This document shows, piece by piece, positions 1 to 8,229 of a stretch of DNA of 64,000 nt (positions within the stretch are counted from its first letter, which is position 1; the number at the start of each line of letters is the position of its first letter). Source of the stretch: Micromonospora_G sp040676775 (lineage in GTDB: Bacteria > Actinomycetota > Actinomycetes > Mycobacteriales > Micromonosporaceae). The notes below the pieces were generated by a model, which saw only the letters and a list, made by a program, of their open reading frames with translations, made no database searches and had not been told where the DNA came from. Position numbers and translations under genes: made by a program. Where the stretch lies: positions 186,001 through 250,000 of the forward strand of contig NZ_JBFAPP010000010.1 in NCBI RefSeq assembly GCF_040676775.1, given 5' to 3'.

Positions 1-2
1 AC

Positions 3-86
3 GCCATCGACGAACAGACGGCCATCAAGGTCGCCGACGGCTCCGTCGAGGTGGTCTCCGAAGGGAGATGGACGAAGTTCGGGTGA
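3..86 (+). CDS. C-terminal fragment of an upstream gene, possibly peptidase E (S51) family
   Basis: Only the last 27 codons are in the window, ending in TGA at 84-86. The peptide reads AIDEQTAIKVADGSVEVVSE and ends in GRWTKFG. An 'AIDE/AIDD-x-TAIKV' stretch close to the C-terminus is what I remember from actinobacterial S51 peptidase E/cyanophycinase-like proteins, but the fragment is too short to prove it. It converges on the thiolase gene, leaving 34 bp between the two stops. Confidence 0.4.
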   Translation, partial: AIDEQTAIKVADGSVEVVSEGRWTKFG

Positions 87-120
87 TGACCGGCGCCGCG
101 GCGGGTGCGTCGGCCGTCGG

Positions 121-1293
121 TCAGCGTTCCAGGACGACCGCCAGCCCCTGGCCGACGCCGATGCAGATCGCCGCGACCCCGATGCCGCCTCCGCGTCGGG
201 AGAGTTCGTGTGCGACGTGGCCGATGATCCGGCCACCGGATGCGCCCAGGGGGTGTCCGATGGCGATCGCCCCGCCGTGGATGTTGACCTTGGCGGGGTC
301 GAGGTCGGGCCAGAGTGTGAGGCAGGCGAGGCTCTGCGCGGCGAATGCCTCGTTGAGTTCGACCACGTCCACGTCCTCCCAGGTGCGTCCGGCCCGGGCG
401 AGGGCACGGTTGGCCGCTTCGACGGGAGCGATTCCGAAGATGTCGGGATCGGTCGCCGCAGCGCCGCGGGCGACGATCCGGGCGAGCGGTTCGGGGCAGC
501 CCGGCGCGTTCTCGCCCCCGACCAGGATGGCGCTCGCTCCATCGTTGAGCGGCGAGGAGTTGCCGGCGGTGACGGTGCCATGTGGTCGGAAGGCAGGCGG
601 CAGCGCCCCGAGGGCCGCGAGCGAGGTGTCTCGGCGGATCCCCTCGTCGTGGGCGAGCGCGACCCCGGGTACGGCAATCACCTCGCGATCGAAGACTCCG
701 GCGTCCCAGGCCGCTGCGGCATGCTGGTGGCTGGCGAGCGCGAACTCGTCCTGGCGCTCGCGTGAGATGTCGTAGCGGTCAGCGAGAATCTCGGCTGTCT
801 CGCCGAGCGGTACGGTCCACTGCTGCGGCATCCTCGGGTTGACCATTCGCCAGCCGAGCGTGGTCGAGTGCAGTGTCGCGTGCCCGCTCGGAAAGGGGTG
901 TTCTGGTTTGGGCAGCACCCACGGCGCGCGGCTCATCGACTCGACGCCGCCGGCCAGGACGAGGTCGGCGTCGCCCGTCTCGATCGCACGGCTCGCCTGG
1001 ATGACCGACTCGAGCCCCGACCCGCAGAGTCGGTTGATCGTCGCGCCCGGCACCGAGGTCGGGAGTCCGGCGAGCAGGGTGGCCATCCGCGCCACGTTGC
1101 GGTTGTCCTCGCCGGCCGCGTTGGCGTCGCCGAGGAGCACGTCGTCGATCGCTCCCGGGTCGAGGTCCGGGTGCCGTGCGATCAGGGCCTCGATGACGTA
1201 GGCGGCGAGGTCGTCGGGACGTACCCCGGCGAGTCCCTTGCCATAGCGCCCGAACGGGGTGCGGACGGCGTCGTAGATGAAACTCGCGGGCAT
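121..1293 (-). CDS. Acetyl-CoA acyltransferase (thiolase), beta-ketoadipyl-CoA thiolase-like
   Basis: A 390-aa thiolase of normal length that cleaves a 3-ketoacyl-CoA with CoA, or the reverse. The nucleophile is Cys90 in NRLCGSG. The catalytic His347 lies in GGAIAIGHPLGASGG and the acid/base Cys377 in CIGVGQG. The CIGVGQG ending, rather than CxGGG, is typical of PcaF/PaaJ-type degradative thiolases. The ATG at 1293 has GGGAGG five bases upstream. It is the last gene after the ABC genes on this strand and would supply the thiolysis step for the CoA pathway encoded at 5.5-12 kb. A strong hairpin (1325-1365) separates it from the ABC lipoprotein, so it may be expressed partly on its own. The exact acyl substrate cannot be read from sequence. 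Confidence 0.93.
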   Translation of the reverse strand: MPASFIYDAVRTPFGRYGKGLAGVRPDDLAAYVIEALIARHPDLDPGAIDDVLLGDANAAGEDNRNVARMATLLAGLPTSVPGATINRLCGSGLESVIQASRAIETGDADLVLAGGVESMSRAPWVLPKPEHPFPSGHATLHSTTLGWRMVNPRMPQQWTVPLGETAEILADRYDISRERQDEFALASHQHAAAAWDAGVFDREVIAVPGVALAHDEGIRRDTSLAALGALPPAFRPHGTVTAGNSSPLNDGASAILVGGENAPGCPEPLARIVARGAAATDPDIFGIAPVEAANRALARAGRTWEDVDVVELNEAFAAQSLACLTLWPDLDPAKVNIHGGAIAIGHPLGASGGRIIGHVAHELSRRGGGIGVAAICIGVGQGLAVVLER

Positions 1294-1324
1294 CGGACCT
1301 CCCGGGGTCGTCGTCGAGTGGTCA

Positions 1325-1365
1325 GCGCGGGTACGGGGCGCGGGGGCGTCGCCCCGTACCCGCGC
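1325..1365 (-). terminator. Perfect 15-bp hairpin between ABC lipoprotein and thiolase
   Basis: GCGCGGGTACGGGGC (1325-1339) pairs with GCCCCGTACCCGCGC (1351-1365) across an 11-base loop. It lies 37 bp past the stop of the ABC lipoprotein gene and 32 bp before the thiolase start. It can act as a terminator, or as an attenuator or mRNA-stabilising end that lowers thiolase relative to the transporter. There is no U-tract, as is usual in high-GC actinomycetes. Confidence 0.75.
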
Positions 1366-1401
1366 TTCGTTCCGTGGCCTGCGCGGCCGCCGGAGCGTCC
1401 T

Positions 1402-2523
1402 TCACTGGTTGCTCTTGGCAGCCTGTTGGATGGTGGCGGCGTCGAAGTCGTTGTAGGCGGCGACGTCGTCGTTCGTGTAGACGTCGGAGGCGTTGAGCTT
1501 CGACTTGGTGATCCCGTTCTCCTGGGCGAAGTCGAGCCAGTGCTGTACGGCCGCCTCGTCGTACTGTCCCCAGATCTTCTTGGCGGTGACGTCGTCGACG
1601 TTGACCGCGCTGTCCATCCGGGCCTTGAAGATGGCCAGCGCACCGGCCATGGCGGCGTCGTCGTCGCCGGTCTTGCTCGCGGGGTAGCGCTTCCACATCA
1701 TCTGGATGGCGGCCTCCGGGTTCGCCAGGGCCCAGACGGATGCTTCGGTCCACGCCTTGCCGAATCCCTTGACCGCGGCGCTGTTGCTCTTCATGAAGGC
1801 CGAACTGGCGACGAAGGTCGTCGCGAACAGGTCCTCGACGCCTTCCGGGTTGATGAGGCGGATCTTGGCACCCGAGGAGATCTGCGCGGATGACTGCGCG
1901 TCGTACTGCACGACGGTGTCGACGCGACCGCGTTGGAGTGCGTCCAGTGCGGGGGCGCCGAGCCCGACCTCGACGATCTTGTCCTGGCTCACGTCGATGC
2001 CGGCCTGCTTGAGGGATGCCTTGGCCAGGGTCGTCGTGCCGGCGGAGCGTGACTGGACGCCGATGGTCTTTCCGGCCAGATCCGCGACCGTCTTGATCGG
2101 GCTGTCCTGGAGCACGGTGAACGCGGCGACCGGACGGCGGGTCCAGTTGTACATCAGCTTCACGTCCTGCCCCAGGTCCATCGCGGCGAAGGCGACGTCC
2201 GGTGTGGGCGTACCGATGTCGACCTTGCCGGAGGCCATCGACTGGAGCACGGTGCCGCTGTCCTTGAGGAAGATGTCGTCGACCTCGACACCCTCGTCGG
2301 CGAAGAAGCCCTTCTCCTTACCGACCGCCAGGGCGACGAAGTTCGCGGTCATGGTCGGCGTGGAGATTCCGAACGTGATGGTGTTCAGGGGTTTGCCATC
2401 CGCGGTGGTCGCGCCTGCGCCGCCGCAGCCGGCCACGGTCGCGACGAGGGCGCTGGCGAGCGCGGCGATCCCGACGACCCGGAACCGTCGAGGCAGCCGG
2501 TCGTGCCGGACGATGTTGCTCAA
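1402..2523 (-). CDS. ABC transporter substrate-binding lipoprotein (NitT/TauT/SsuA type)
   Basis: A 373-aa extracytoplasmic solute receptor. I chose the TTG at 2521-2523: it overlaps the permease stop (TTGA) and has AAGGAG at good spacing, and the frame then begins with a short basic stretch, a hydrophobic helix and the lipobox VAGC (Cys33). The mature part has the NMT1/SsuA-like pattern (ITFGISTPTMTANF near the start, KDSGTVLQSMASGKVDIG, then GKTIGV). Related receptors bind nitrate, alkanesulfonates, taurine, thiamine precursors or aromatic carboxylates. With CoA-catabolic genes next door, an organic carboxylate or aromatic acid is the best guess. An open frame continues upstream across the permease gene but is only a shadow. 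Confidence 0.92.
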   Translation of the reverse strand: MSNIVRHDRLPRRFRVVGIAALASALVATVAGCGGAGATTADGKPLNTITFGISTPTMTANFVALAVGKEKGFFADEGVEVDDIFLKDSGTVLQSMASGKVDIGTPTPDVAFAAMDLGQDVKLMYNWTRRPVAAFTVLQDSPIKTVADLAGKTIGVQSRSAGTTTLAKASLKQAGIDVSQDKIVEVGLGAPALDALQRGRVDTVVQYDAQSSAQISSGAKIRLINPEGVEDLFATTFVASSAFMKSNSAAVKGFGKAWTEASVWALANPEAAIQMMWKRYPASKTGDDDAAMAGALAIFKARMDSAVNVDDVTAKKIWGQYDEAAVQHWLDFAQENGITKSKLNASDVYTNDDVAAYNDFDAATIQQAAKSNQ

Positions 2524-3377
2524 AGTTCCACTCCTTGGGACGAGGCGCTCCAGGCGAGGGCCCAGCGACGGACGAGTCGGATCGCCAGGTTCATCAGAAG
2601 GCCGATGGCGGACAGGATGATGAGGACCGCGAAGACCCCCGCGGTGTCGTACGTGTTCTGCTGCTGCTGGAGCACGATGCCGAGGCCCTCGCGCGCGGAG
2701 ACGAACTCGGCGACGATCGCACCGAGGAGGGCGAGTACGGCCGCGACCTCGAGCCCCGCGAAGATTCCGGGCAGGGCCCAGGGGAAGAGGAGCTGACGCC
2801 AGGACTGCCAGCGGGTCGCCACGAGCGAGCGGAAGAGGTCGACCTTGTCCTGGTCGATGCTCATGACCCCGCTCATCGTGTTGACCAGGATCGGGAAGAA
2901 CGCGAGCATGACGACGACGAGCACCTTGGGTGCCAGGCCGAACCCGAACCAGACCACGAACAGGGGCGCGACGGCGACCTTGGGCAGAGCCTGCAGCGCC
3001 ACCAGGTACGGGTAGAGAGCGCGCCGTGCCCCGGCGAACGTGCCGAGGAGAAATCCGATCAGGACGCCGAGGACGAGACCGATCGCCAGCCCGATGAGCG
3101 CCTCGTAGGTGGTCACCCACGCGTTGGACAGGTAGAGCTGGAGCGTCTCCGGCGTGGTGAGGCGTTCGATCACCGCCGACAGGGTCGGGAAGATGAACGA
3201 CTGGGTGCCGGTGAGTCCCGGCAGGAACTGCCAGGCGACCAGGATGACGGCGAGCAGGACGATGCTCGGCAGCCAGCGCATCGTCGTACGGGCTCGGGAC
3301 GGTCGGCGCGGTGCGGCTGGCGCGTCCCCCGCCTGGGGCAGGCCGACCGGGTCGGCTGCGGAGGTTGAAGTGGTCAT
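2520..3377 (-). CDS. ABC transporter permease (BPD_transp_1, SsuC/TauC-like)
   Basis: A 285-aa inner-membrane subunit. After a roughly 30-residue Pro/Ala-rich cytoplasmic start come about six hydrophobic helices. Between helices 4 and 5 is the ATPase-contact (EAA) loop, seen as RSLVATRWQSWRQLLFPWALPGI. The length and layout match SsuC/TauC permeases. The ATG at 3375-3377 lies two bases after the ATPase stop, and its own stop overlaps the TTG of the lipoprotein gene, so ATPase, permease and receptor are one translationally coupled operon. Confidence 0.94.
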   Translation of the reverse strand: MTTSTSAADPVGLPQAGDAPAAPRRPSRARTTMRWLPSIVLLAVILVAWQFLPGLTGTQSFIFPTLSAVIERLTTPETLQLYLSNAWVTTYEALIGLAIGLVLGVLIGFLLGTFAGARRALYPYLVALQALPKVAVAPLFVVWFGFGLAPKVLVVVMLAFFPILVNTMSGVMSIDQDKVDLFRSLVATRWQSWRQLLFPWALPGIFAGLEVAAVLALLGAIVAEFVSAREGLGIVLQQQQNTYDTAGVFAVLIILSAIGLLMNLAIRLVRRWALAWSASSQGVEL

Positions 3378-3379
3378 GC

Positions 3380-4147
3380 TCAGTGCCTCGCGAAGTGGGA
3401 GCGGATGCGGGCGGACGTCTCGCTGAACTGGGGTGAGTCGATGAGTTCGCCGTGACGTTCGGCGGGGAGCGGCACGTCGACGATGTCGACGATGCGCCCG
3501 GGCCGCGGTGACATGACGACCACACGCTGTGACAGCATGACCGCCTCGGAGATGCTGTGTGTGATGAGCACCGTCGTGATCGGCGTGGACGACCACAGCC
3601 GGTGCAGGTCGAGGTTCATCTGGTCGCGGGTCATCGCGTCGAGGGCGCCGAACGGTTCGTCGAGCAACAGCACGTTCGGGGCCGCGATGAGGGCGCGGCA
3701 GAGTGCGACCCGCTGTTGCATGCCGCCCGAGAGTTCGCGCGGAAGGCGGTCGCCGAAGTCGTCGAGTCCGACCTGGGCGAGCAGTTGGCGTGCCCGGTCC
3801 CGCTCGGGGGCGCCGATGCGTCCGCGCAGCTTGAGCGGAAGCAGGATGTTGTCCAGGACGCGCAGCCAGGGCAGCAGGGTCGGCGACTGGAACATGAGCG
3901 AGACGGAGCGGTCCGGAGCCGTCACGACGCGCTCGCCGATCCGGACCTCGCCGTTCGACGGCGGGGTCAGGCCGGCGAGGATGCGCAGCAGAGTCGTCTT
4001 GCCGCATCCGCTCGCGCCCACGATGGACACGAATTCGCCCGCGCCGACGGTGAGTTCCACCCGTTCGAGCGCGGTGGTCTCGGGTCGTCCGGGTGTGCTG
4101 AAGGTCTTGCGCACGCCATCGACGGTGATCGGTTCGGCCGCCGTCAT
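3380..4147 (-). CDS. ABC transporter ATP-binding protein (SsuB/TauB-like)
   Basis: A 255-aa nucleotide-binding subunit. Walker A is GASGCGKTT, the signature is LSGGMQQR, Walker B is VLLLDEPFGALD, and the switch His is in VLITHS. The loop FQSPTLLPWLRV is typical of SsuB/TauB/NrtD-type importers. I prefer the ATG at 4147, which starts a normal short lead-in to the first strand. An ATG at 4210 would add 21 residues and cannot be excluded. First gene of the importer operon, transcribed away from the GntR regulator. Confidence 0.95.
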   Translation of the reverse strand: MTAAEPITVDGVRKTFSTPGRPETTALERVELTVGAGEFVSIVGASGCGKTTLLRILAGLTPPSNGEVRIGERVVTAPDRSVSLMFQSPTLLPWLRVLDNILLPLKLRGRIGAPERDRARQLLAQVGLDDFGDRLPRELSGGMQQRVALCRALIAAPNVLLLDEPFGALDAMTRDQMNLDLHRLWSSTPITTVLITHSISEAVMLSQRVVVMSPRPGRIVDIVDVPLPAERHGELIDSPQFSETSARIRSHFARH

Positions 4148-4639
4148 AAGGTCTGCTCGCCTCTCGGGGAGGGGGCTGCGCACCGGAACTTGGGAGAGCA
4201 TGGCGTCCACCGCTTTCGGTCGTCGAGTACCATCCGCTTGTTACCGCCCTATAAACTGGACTTATGATTTTTACGGCAAGTTACCGGAGGTGACGGGTGC
4301 TGTCAACGGGTTCCAGCCAGGCCTTGCGCAAGATCGTCAAGCCATGATCTTGAGCGCGGCGAGGGGGTCGGGCGCCGTCGCGGAACGGGCCGACGACCCC
4401 GGTACGGGCGCTGTGGCGCATCGCGGCGAGCGGGCGGCACGGCCATGTGCGGGCGGCCGTCACCGGGGTGCGCGAAACAGGCGGACGCTGCCGTCGGAGG
4501 CGGACTTCGCGGTGCTTTTCGCCCCCGCGATTGAGCGCCACGATCAGGGATCGCGCTTGATAGGGTGCATCTTCCCGGCGGCCCGGACCCCTGAGGGCGG
4601 GGAGTCGTCCGTTATTGAAGCCGGGCGAGGAGCCAGATC
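4148..4639. other. Divergent intergenic region between ABC operon and GntR regulator
   Basis: About 490 bp with no convincing gene. It holds the operator-like sequence at 4248-4266 and presumably both divergent promoters. The stretch from 4290 to 4600 is GC-rich and open in several frames, but none has protein-like composition or a good ribosome site. Confidence 0.6.
4248..4266. promoter_or_regulatory. Candidate GntR operator upstream of the ABC operon
   Basis: The bottom strand reads CATAAGTCCAGTTTATAGG. Set against the better palindrome at 5427-5446 (CATAAAACCGGTTCTATGG), 12 of 19 positions match, including both ends and the CC-N-GTT core. It is 100 bp upstream of the ATPase start, in an AT-rich patch that stands out in this GC-rich region. 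The role is inferred from position, partial symmetry and the adjacent GntR gene. Confidence 0.5.
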
Positions 4640-5386
4640 ATGACGCGGACGACCAAGGGATCGCGGGTCGATTTCAGCCGCAGCGCCGTCGCGCGGTACA
4701 TCCAGCTGAGCACGCTGTTCCGTGGGCGCATCGACTCGGGCGAGTGGGCGATCGGGCAGCAGATCCCCACCGTCGACCAACTCGCCACCGAGTTCTCGGT
4801 CGCACGGGCGACCGTACGGCAGGCGCTCGACGTACTCGAGGACGACGGCGTCATCGAGCGCTTCCGGGCGAAGGGCACCTTCGTCACCGGACGGACTCCG
4901 CAGGCGCTCTGGCACGAGATCCCGACCGACTGGTCGGGCCTGCTGCTGGCTCCGGAAGAGGCGAGCATCGAGATCCTCGGCATCGACAACGGGATGCAGC
5001 CGCCGCGACTGCACCACGAGATCGGGCGTCTCGCCCCGAGCTACCGCCGCTTCAGCCGCCGCCACTCACGCCATCAGCAGGTCTACTACAAGGGGGACGC
5101 CTACGTCGACGAGCGCCTGGCCGACCGCATCTCGAACGAGGCGCTTGCCACGAAGACCACGCTGCGCATGCTCAAGGACCTTGACGGCCTCAAGATCGCC
5201 GAGGTCCACCAGACCCTCACGGTCGGCATGGCCGACGTGCTGCTCGCGCACACGTTCGACATCCCGCTCAACGCTCCCGTCGTCTATATCGGGCGGACGG
5301 CGGTGGATGACACCGGGACGGTCATCTTCGTCGGCGACGGCGTCTACCGGGGGGACGTCATCCGCCTCGACGTGAAGGTCACCTGA
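4640..5386 (+). CDS. GntR-family transcriptional regulator with UTRA effector domain
   Basis: A 248-aa HutC-subfamily regulator. Residues 17-85 form the winged helix (QLATEFSVARATVRQALDVLEDDGVI, then the wing GTFV). From about residue 95 to the end is a UTRA ligand domain that binds a small acid or CoA-ester-like effector in relatives. The ATG has GAGGAG eight bases upstream. It sits between the divergent ABC operon and the CoA-transferase operon, each preceded by a related palindrome, so it likely represses both until substrate or an intermediate is present. It is followed by the 5393-5446 promoter/operator with no terminator. Confidence 0.93.
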   Translation: MTRTTKGSRVDFSRSAVARYIQLSTLFRGRIDSGEWAIGQQIPTVDQLATEFSVARATVRQALDVLEDDGVIERFRAKGTFVTGRTPQALWHEIPTDWSGLLLAPEEASIEILGIDNGMQPPRLHHEIGRLAPSYRRFSRRHSRHQQVYYKGDAYVDERLADRISNEALATKTTLRMLKDLDGLKIAEVHQTLTVGMADVLLAHTFDIPLNAPVVYIGRTAVDDTGTVIFVGDGVYRGDVIRLDVKVT

Positions 5387-5392
5387 GCTCGC

Positions 5393-5422
5393 TTGACCGG
5401 CTTTCGACGGCGCTGCTAGCGT
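5393..5422 (+). promoter_or_regulatory. Promoter of the CoA-transferase operon
   Basis: TTGACC (5393-5398) and TAGCGT (5417-5422) are spaced by 18 bp, a good match to an actinobacterial housekeeping promoter. Transcription would start around 5428-5432, inside the palindrome at 5427-5446, which is ideal placement for repression. Confidence 0.6.
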
Positions 5423-5426
5423 AAGG

Positions 5427-5446
5427 CCATAAAACCGGTTCTATGG
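5427..5446. promoter_or_regulatory. Near-perfect 20-bp palindrome, probable GntR operator
   Basis: CCATAAAACCGGTTCTATGG: nine of ten base pairs are symmetrical around ACC/GGT. It covers the predicted start point of the catabolic operon, 80 bp before the CoA-transferase ATG and 40 bp after the GntR stop. GntR/HutC regulators bind such two-fold sites as dimers. Protein and site are linked by inference. Confidence 0.7.
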
Positions 5447-5496
5447 TCTATAGCCTGAGCCGGTGGGTCGGACGAAGAAAGCAGGGTGAGCGGCCG

Positions 5497-5529
5497 ATGC
5501 TTGCCATGATCGCCGTAGAGACGCGATGA
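5497..5529 (+). CDS. Possible 10-codon leader peptide overlapping the CoA-transferase start
   Basis: ATG at 5497 opens MLAMIAVETR and stops in TGA at 5527-5529, which overlaps the CoA-transferase ATG in ATGA. AGGGTGAG lies seven bases upstream. Such a mini-ORF could couple translation into the operon. It may equally be chance, since no conservation can be checked here. Confidence 0.3.
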   Translation: MLAMIAVETR

Positions 5530-6713
5530 GCGGCCCGCTCGAGGGCGTCCGGGTCCTCGACCTCAGCCGTATCATGGCCGGCCCCTGGGCCGGGCAACAG
5601 CTTGCCGACCTCGGCGCCAACGTGATCAAGGTGGAACGCCCACTGGTGGGCGACGACACCCGGAGCTGGGGACCGCCGTATCTCGCGGACCAGGAGGGGC
5701 GCCCGACCGCCGAATCCGCCTACTACCTCTCGGTCAACCGAGGTAAACGATCCGTCGCGGTCGACCTCGCGTCACCGCAGGGGCAGCGGGTGGTGCGCGC
5801 CCTCGCCGCACACTCCGACATCGTGCTCGAGAACTTCAAGGTCGGAACCCTCGCCCGGTACGGCCTCGACTACGAGGCCCTCGCGGCGGTCAATCCCGCG
5901 CTCATCTACTGCTCGATCACCGGCTTCGGTCAAACCGGGCCACGGCGTGACCAGGCCGCCTACGACTTCATGATCCAGGCCATGGGCGGGATCATGAGCG
6001 TCACCGGTCCGCCCGACGGCATCCCGGGCGGCGGTCCGCAGAAGGTCGGAGTGCCGATCGTCGACCTGATGACCGGTATGTACGCCGCCGTCGCCGTCCT
6101 CGCGGCGCTGGAGCGCCGACGTCGTACCGGCGAGGGCGAGTACATCGATCTCGCGATGCTCGACGTACAGCTCTCGTTCCTCGCGAATCAGGCGATGAAC
6201 TACCTCGTCACGGGCCGCGAACCGGTACGGCGGGGCAACCGCCACCCGAACATCCAGCCGCAGAACGTCTACCGGTGCGCCGACGGGCACCTAGCGGTCG
6301 CCGTCGGCAACGACGGCCAGTTCGCCAAGTTCGCCACCGTCCTCGGGTGTCCGGAGTGGGCGTCCGACGAGCGGTTCGTGACCAACGCGGGACGGGTGGT
6401 CGCCATCGACGAACTCGAAGGGCTCATCGCCGACGTCCTGCTCACCCGGACCGTGGCCGAATGGGTCGGTGCGCTCGAGCGGGCCGGGGTGCCGTGCGGC
6501 CCGATCAACTCGGTCGGTGCGGCGCTCGACGACGTACACGCACGGGAGCGCGGCAGCATCGTCAACGTGCCGCATCCCCTCGCCGGGACGGTGCCCCAGG
6601 TACGCAGTCCCTACGTCTTCCGCAACGCGTCGGTACGGATCGAGCGTCACCCACCCCTGCTCGGCGAGCACACCGCCGAAGTGCTTGCCGAGTTCGGCAT
6701 CGAGGAGCGCTGA
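5526..6713 (+). CDS. Family III CoA transferase (CaiB/BaiF)
   Basis: A 395-aa cytosolic enzyme that moves CoA from a donor thioester to a carboxylic acid. The N-terminal signature is LDLSRIMAGPWAGQQLADLGANVIKVE. The middle has SVNRGKRSVAVDL and VLENFKVGTLARYGLDY, the usual family III blocks. The catalytic Asp is expected in the GMYAAVAVL-preceding segment (VPIVDLMTG). The C-terminal PLLGEHTAEVL motif is also present, so the protein looks full length and active. As the first enzyme of the operon it probably activates the imported acid. The next gene begins five bases after its stop. Confidence 0.94.
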   Translation: MSGPLEGVRVLDLSRIMAGPWAGQQLADLGANVIKVERPLVGDDTRSWGPPYLADQEGRPTAESAYYLSVNRGKRSVAVDLASPQGQRVVRALAAHSDIVLENFKVGTLARYGLDYEALAAVNPALIYCSITGFGQTGPRRDQAAYDFMIQAMGGIMSVTGPPDGIPGGGPQKVGVPIVDLMTGMYAAVAVLAALERRRRTGEGEYIDLAMLDVQLSFLANQAMNYLVTGREPVRRGNRHPNIQPQNVYRCADGHLAVAVGNDGQFAKFATVLGCPEWASDERFVTNAGRVVAIDELEGLIADVLLTRTVAEWVGALERAGVPCGPINSVGAALDDVHARERGSIVNVPHPLAGTVPQVRSPYVFRNASVRIERHPPLLGEHTAEVLAEFGIEER

Positions 6714-6718
6714 GACGT

Positions 6719-7351
6719 ATGCGAATCCCGCTCTTCCCGACCGAAACGATGACGGGCAGTCAGCAACGCGTCTACCACAGCATCGTGAGCGGCCCTCGCG
6801 GTCGGCTCGTCGGCCCGTTGCGGGTCGCCCTGCACCGGCCCGAGCTCGCTGACGCCTGGCAGACTTTCGGGCGTCTCCTCCGATTCGAGACGAGTCTGCC
6901 CCACCACCTCAACGAGCTCGCGATCCTGGTCACCGCGCGGCGCTGGAACGCCCAGGTCGAATGGCACATCCACGCCCCGGCGGCGATCGCCGCCGGGCTC
7001 GATCCCGACGTCGTCGAGGCGATCCGGATCGGACGACCACCCGAATTCACGGATCCGGACTGCGCCGACGTGTACGAGTTCGCCCGCCAGCTGCAGCAGA
7101 CCGGCGACGTTCCCGACGAGTTGTACGCGGCGCTGTCGCAGCGTTGGGGATCGGTTGGCATGGTCGACCTCTCGACCGTCATCGGCTACTACACGCTCGT
7201 CTCGATGACGCTCAACGTGCACGAGGTGCCGCTGCCCGACGACGCCGCCCCTCCCCTGCCGGCGCTCGCGTCGGCCGTGGACGGACTGACCACCCTGCCG
7301 TCCGGTCACCGTCCGATGCCGGCGGACACGGATCCGGTGGGGCCACGGTGA
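6719..7351 (+). CDS. Carboxymuconolactone decarboxylase-like (AhpD-fold) protein
   Basis: A 210-aa all-helical CMD-family protein. The core LPHHLNELAILVTARRWNAQVEWHIHAPAAIAAGL is the family's E-x-W-x-H-x-H region. The CxxC of peroxidase-type AhpD is absent, so a redox role is unlikely. Relatives decarboxylate lactones in aromatic degradation or are of unknown function. ATG at 6719 lies five bases after the CoA-transferase stop. Its TGA overlaps the GTG of the amidohydrolase. Confidence 0.85.
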   Translation: MRIPLFPTETMTGSQQRVYHSIVSGPRGRLVGPLRVALHRPELADAWQTFGRLLRFETSLPHHLNELAILVTARRWNAQVEWHIHAPAAIAAGLDPDVVEAIRIGRPPEFTDPDCADVYEFARQLQQTGDVPDELYAALSQRWGSVGMVDLSTVIGYYTLVSMTLNVHEVPLPDDAAPPLPALASAVDGLTTLPSGHRPMPADTDPVGPR

Positions 7352-8229
7352 GCCAGTTGCCGCCCCGACCTCTGCCACGGGCGCCGAGGCTGGTGCCACC
7401 AGCGGGTTCCACCGACAGCCACGCGCATGCCTTCGGTCCCTTCGCCGCCTACCCACCCGGCCCCTCCAGCTATCCGGTGCCGGAGTCGCCGAGCACCCAT
7501 TTCCTCGCGATGCTCGACGCGGTCGGCCTGAGTCGCGGAGTGCTCGTGCAACCCGGCCCGTACGCCCAGGACCACGCCGTACTCGTGGCGGGCCTGCGCG
7601 CGGCGGGCGGGCGGCTGGCCGGCATCGGCGTGGCCGGCCCACGGATTCCCGACGCCGACCTGGACCGACTCCACGAGGCGGGGGTCCGCGGGCTCCGGTT
7701 CATCGAGCCGCGTTCCGCCTCGACCCCCGTCGCGCCGGGCAGCGTCGGTGCGCAGGCGCTCGAAGCGCTCGCGCCAAGGCTCGCCGAGCGCGGTTGGCAC
7801 GCGCAGCTGTGGGCGAACACGGCGGACTGCGTACGGTGGGGTGGATTTCTCGCCGAGCGCGGCGTACCCGTCGTCTTCGACCACCTGGCCCAGCCCGACG
7901 TCCGGTCGGGCGTCGACGCGCCCGCCTTCCGCGAGGTGTGCGCGCTCGTCGCGGCCGGCGTCGCCTGGGTGAAGGTCTCGGTGTGTCGGGTCGGCACGCC
8001 CGGCAACGCCTTCGCCGAGGCGCGACCGTTCCACGAGGCGCTGCTCGAAGCGAATCCCGAACAACTCCTGTGGGCGTCGGACTGGCCGTACGTCCGCATG
8101 GACCCCGTCCCCGACGTCGGGGAACTACTCGATCTCTTCCGTACCTGGACGCCGCTGCCCGAGTGGAAACGAATCCTCGTGCACAACCCGGCCCGACTGT
8201 ACGGATTTCCCGGAATAGAGGCGGCATGA
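7348..8229 (+). CDS. Amidohydrolase family protein (PF04909, lactonase/decarboxylase-like)
   Basis: A 293-aa TIM-barrel metal-dependent hydrolase. The metal-binding H-x-H is in TDSHAHAFG near residue 27. A later His is in VVFDHLAQP, and the conserved Asp is in LLWASDWPYV near the end. The family includes 2-pyrone-4,6-dicarboxylate lactonase and related decarboxylases, and this N-terminus (proline-rich, then the SHAHAFG metal motif) resembles the lactonase branch. The GTG at 7348 overlaps the preceding stop. With the CMD-like protein it suggests that a lactone or vinylogous acid is processed. Confidence 0.88.
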   Translation: MSQLPPRPLPRAPRLVPPAGSTDSHAHAFGPFAAYPPGPSSYPVPESPSTHFLAMLDAVGLSRGVLVQPGPYAQDHAVLVAGLRAAGGRLAGIGVAGPRIPDADLDRLHEAGVRGLRFIEPRSASTPVAPGSVGAQALEALAPRLAERGWHAQLWANTADCVRWGGFLAERGVPVVFDHLAQPDVRSGVDAPAFREVCALVAAGVAWVKVSVCRVGTPGNAFAEARPFHEALLEANPEQLLWASDWPYVRMDPVPDVGELLDLFRTWTPLPEWKRILVHNPARLYGFPGIEAA

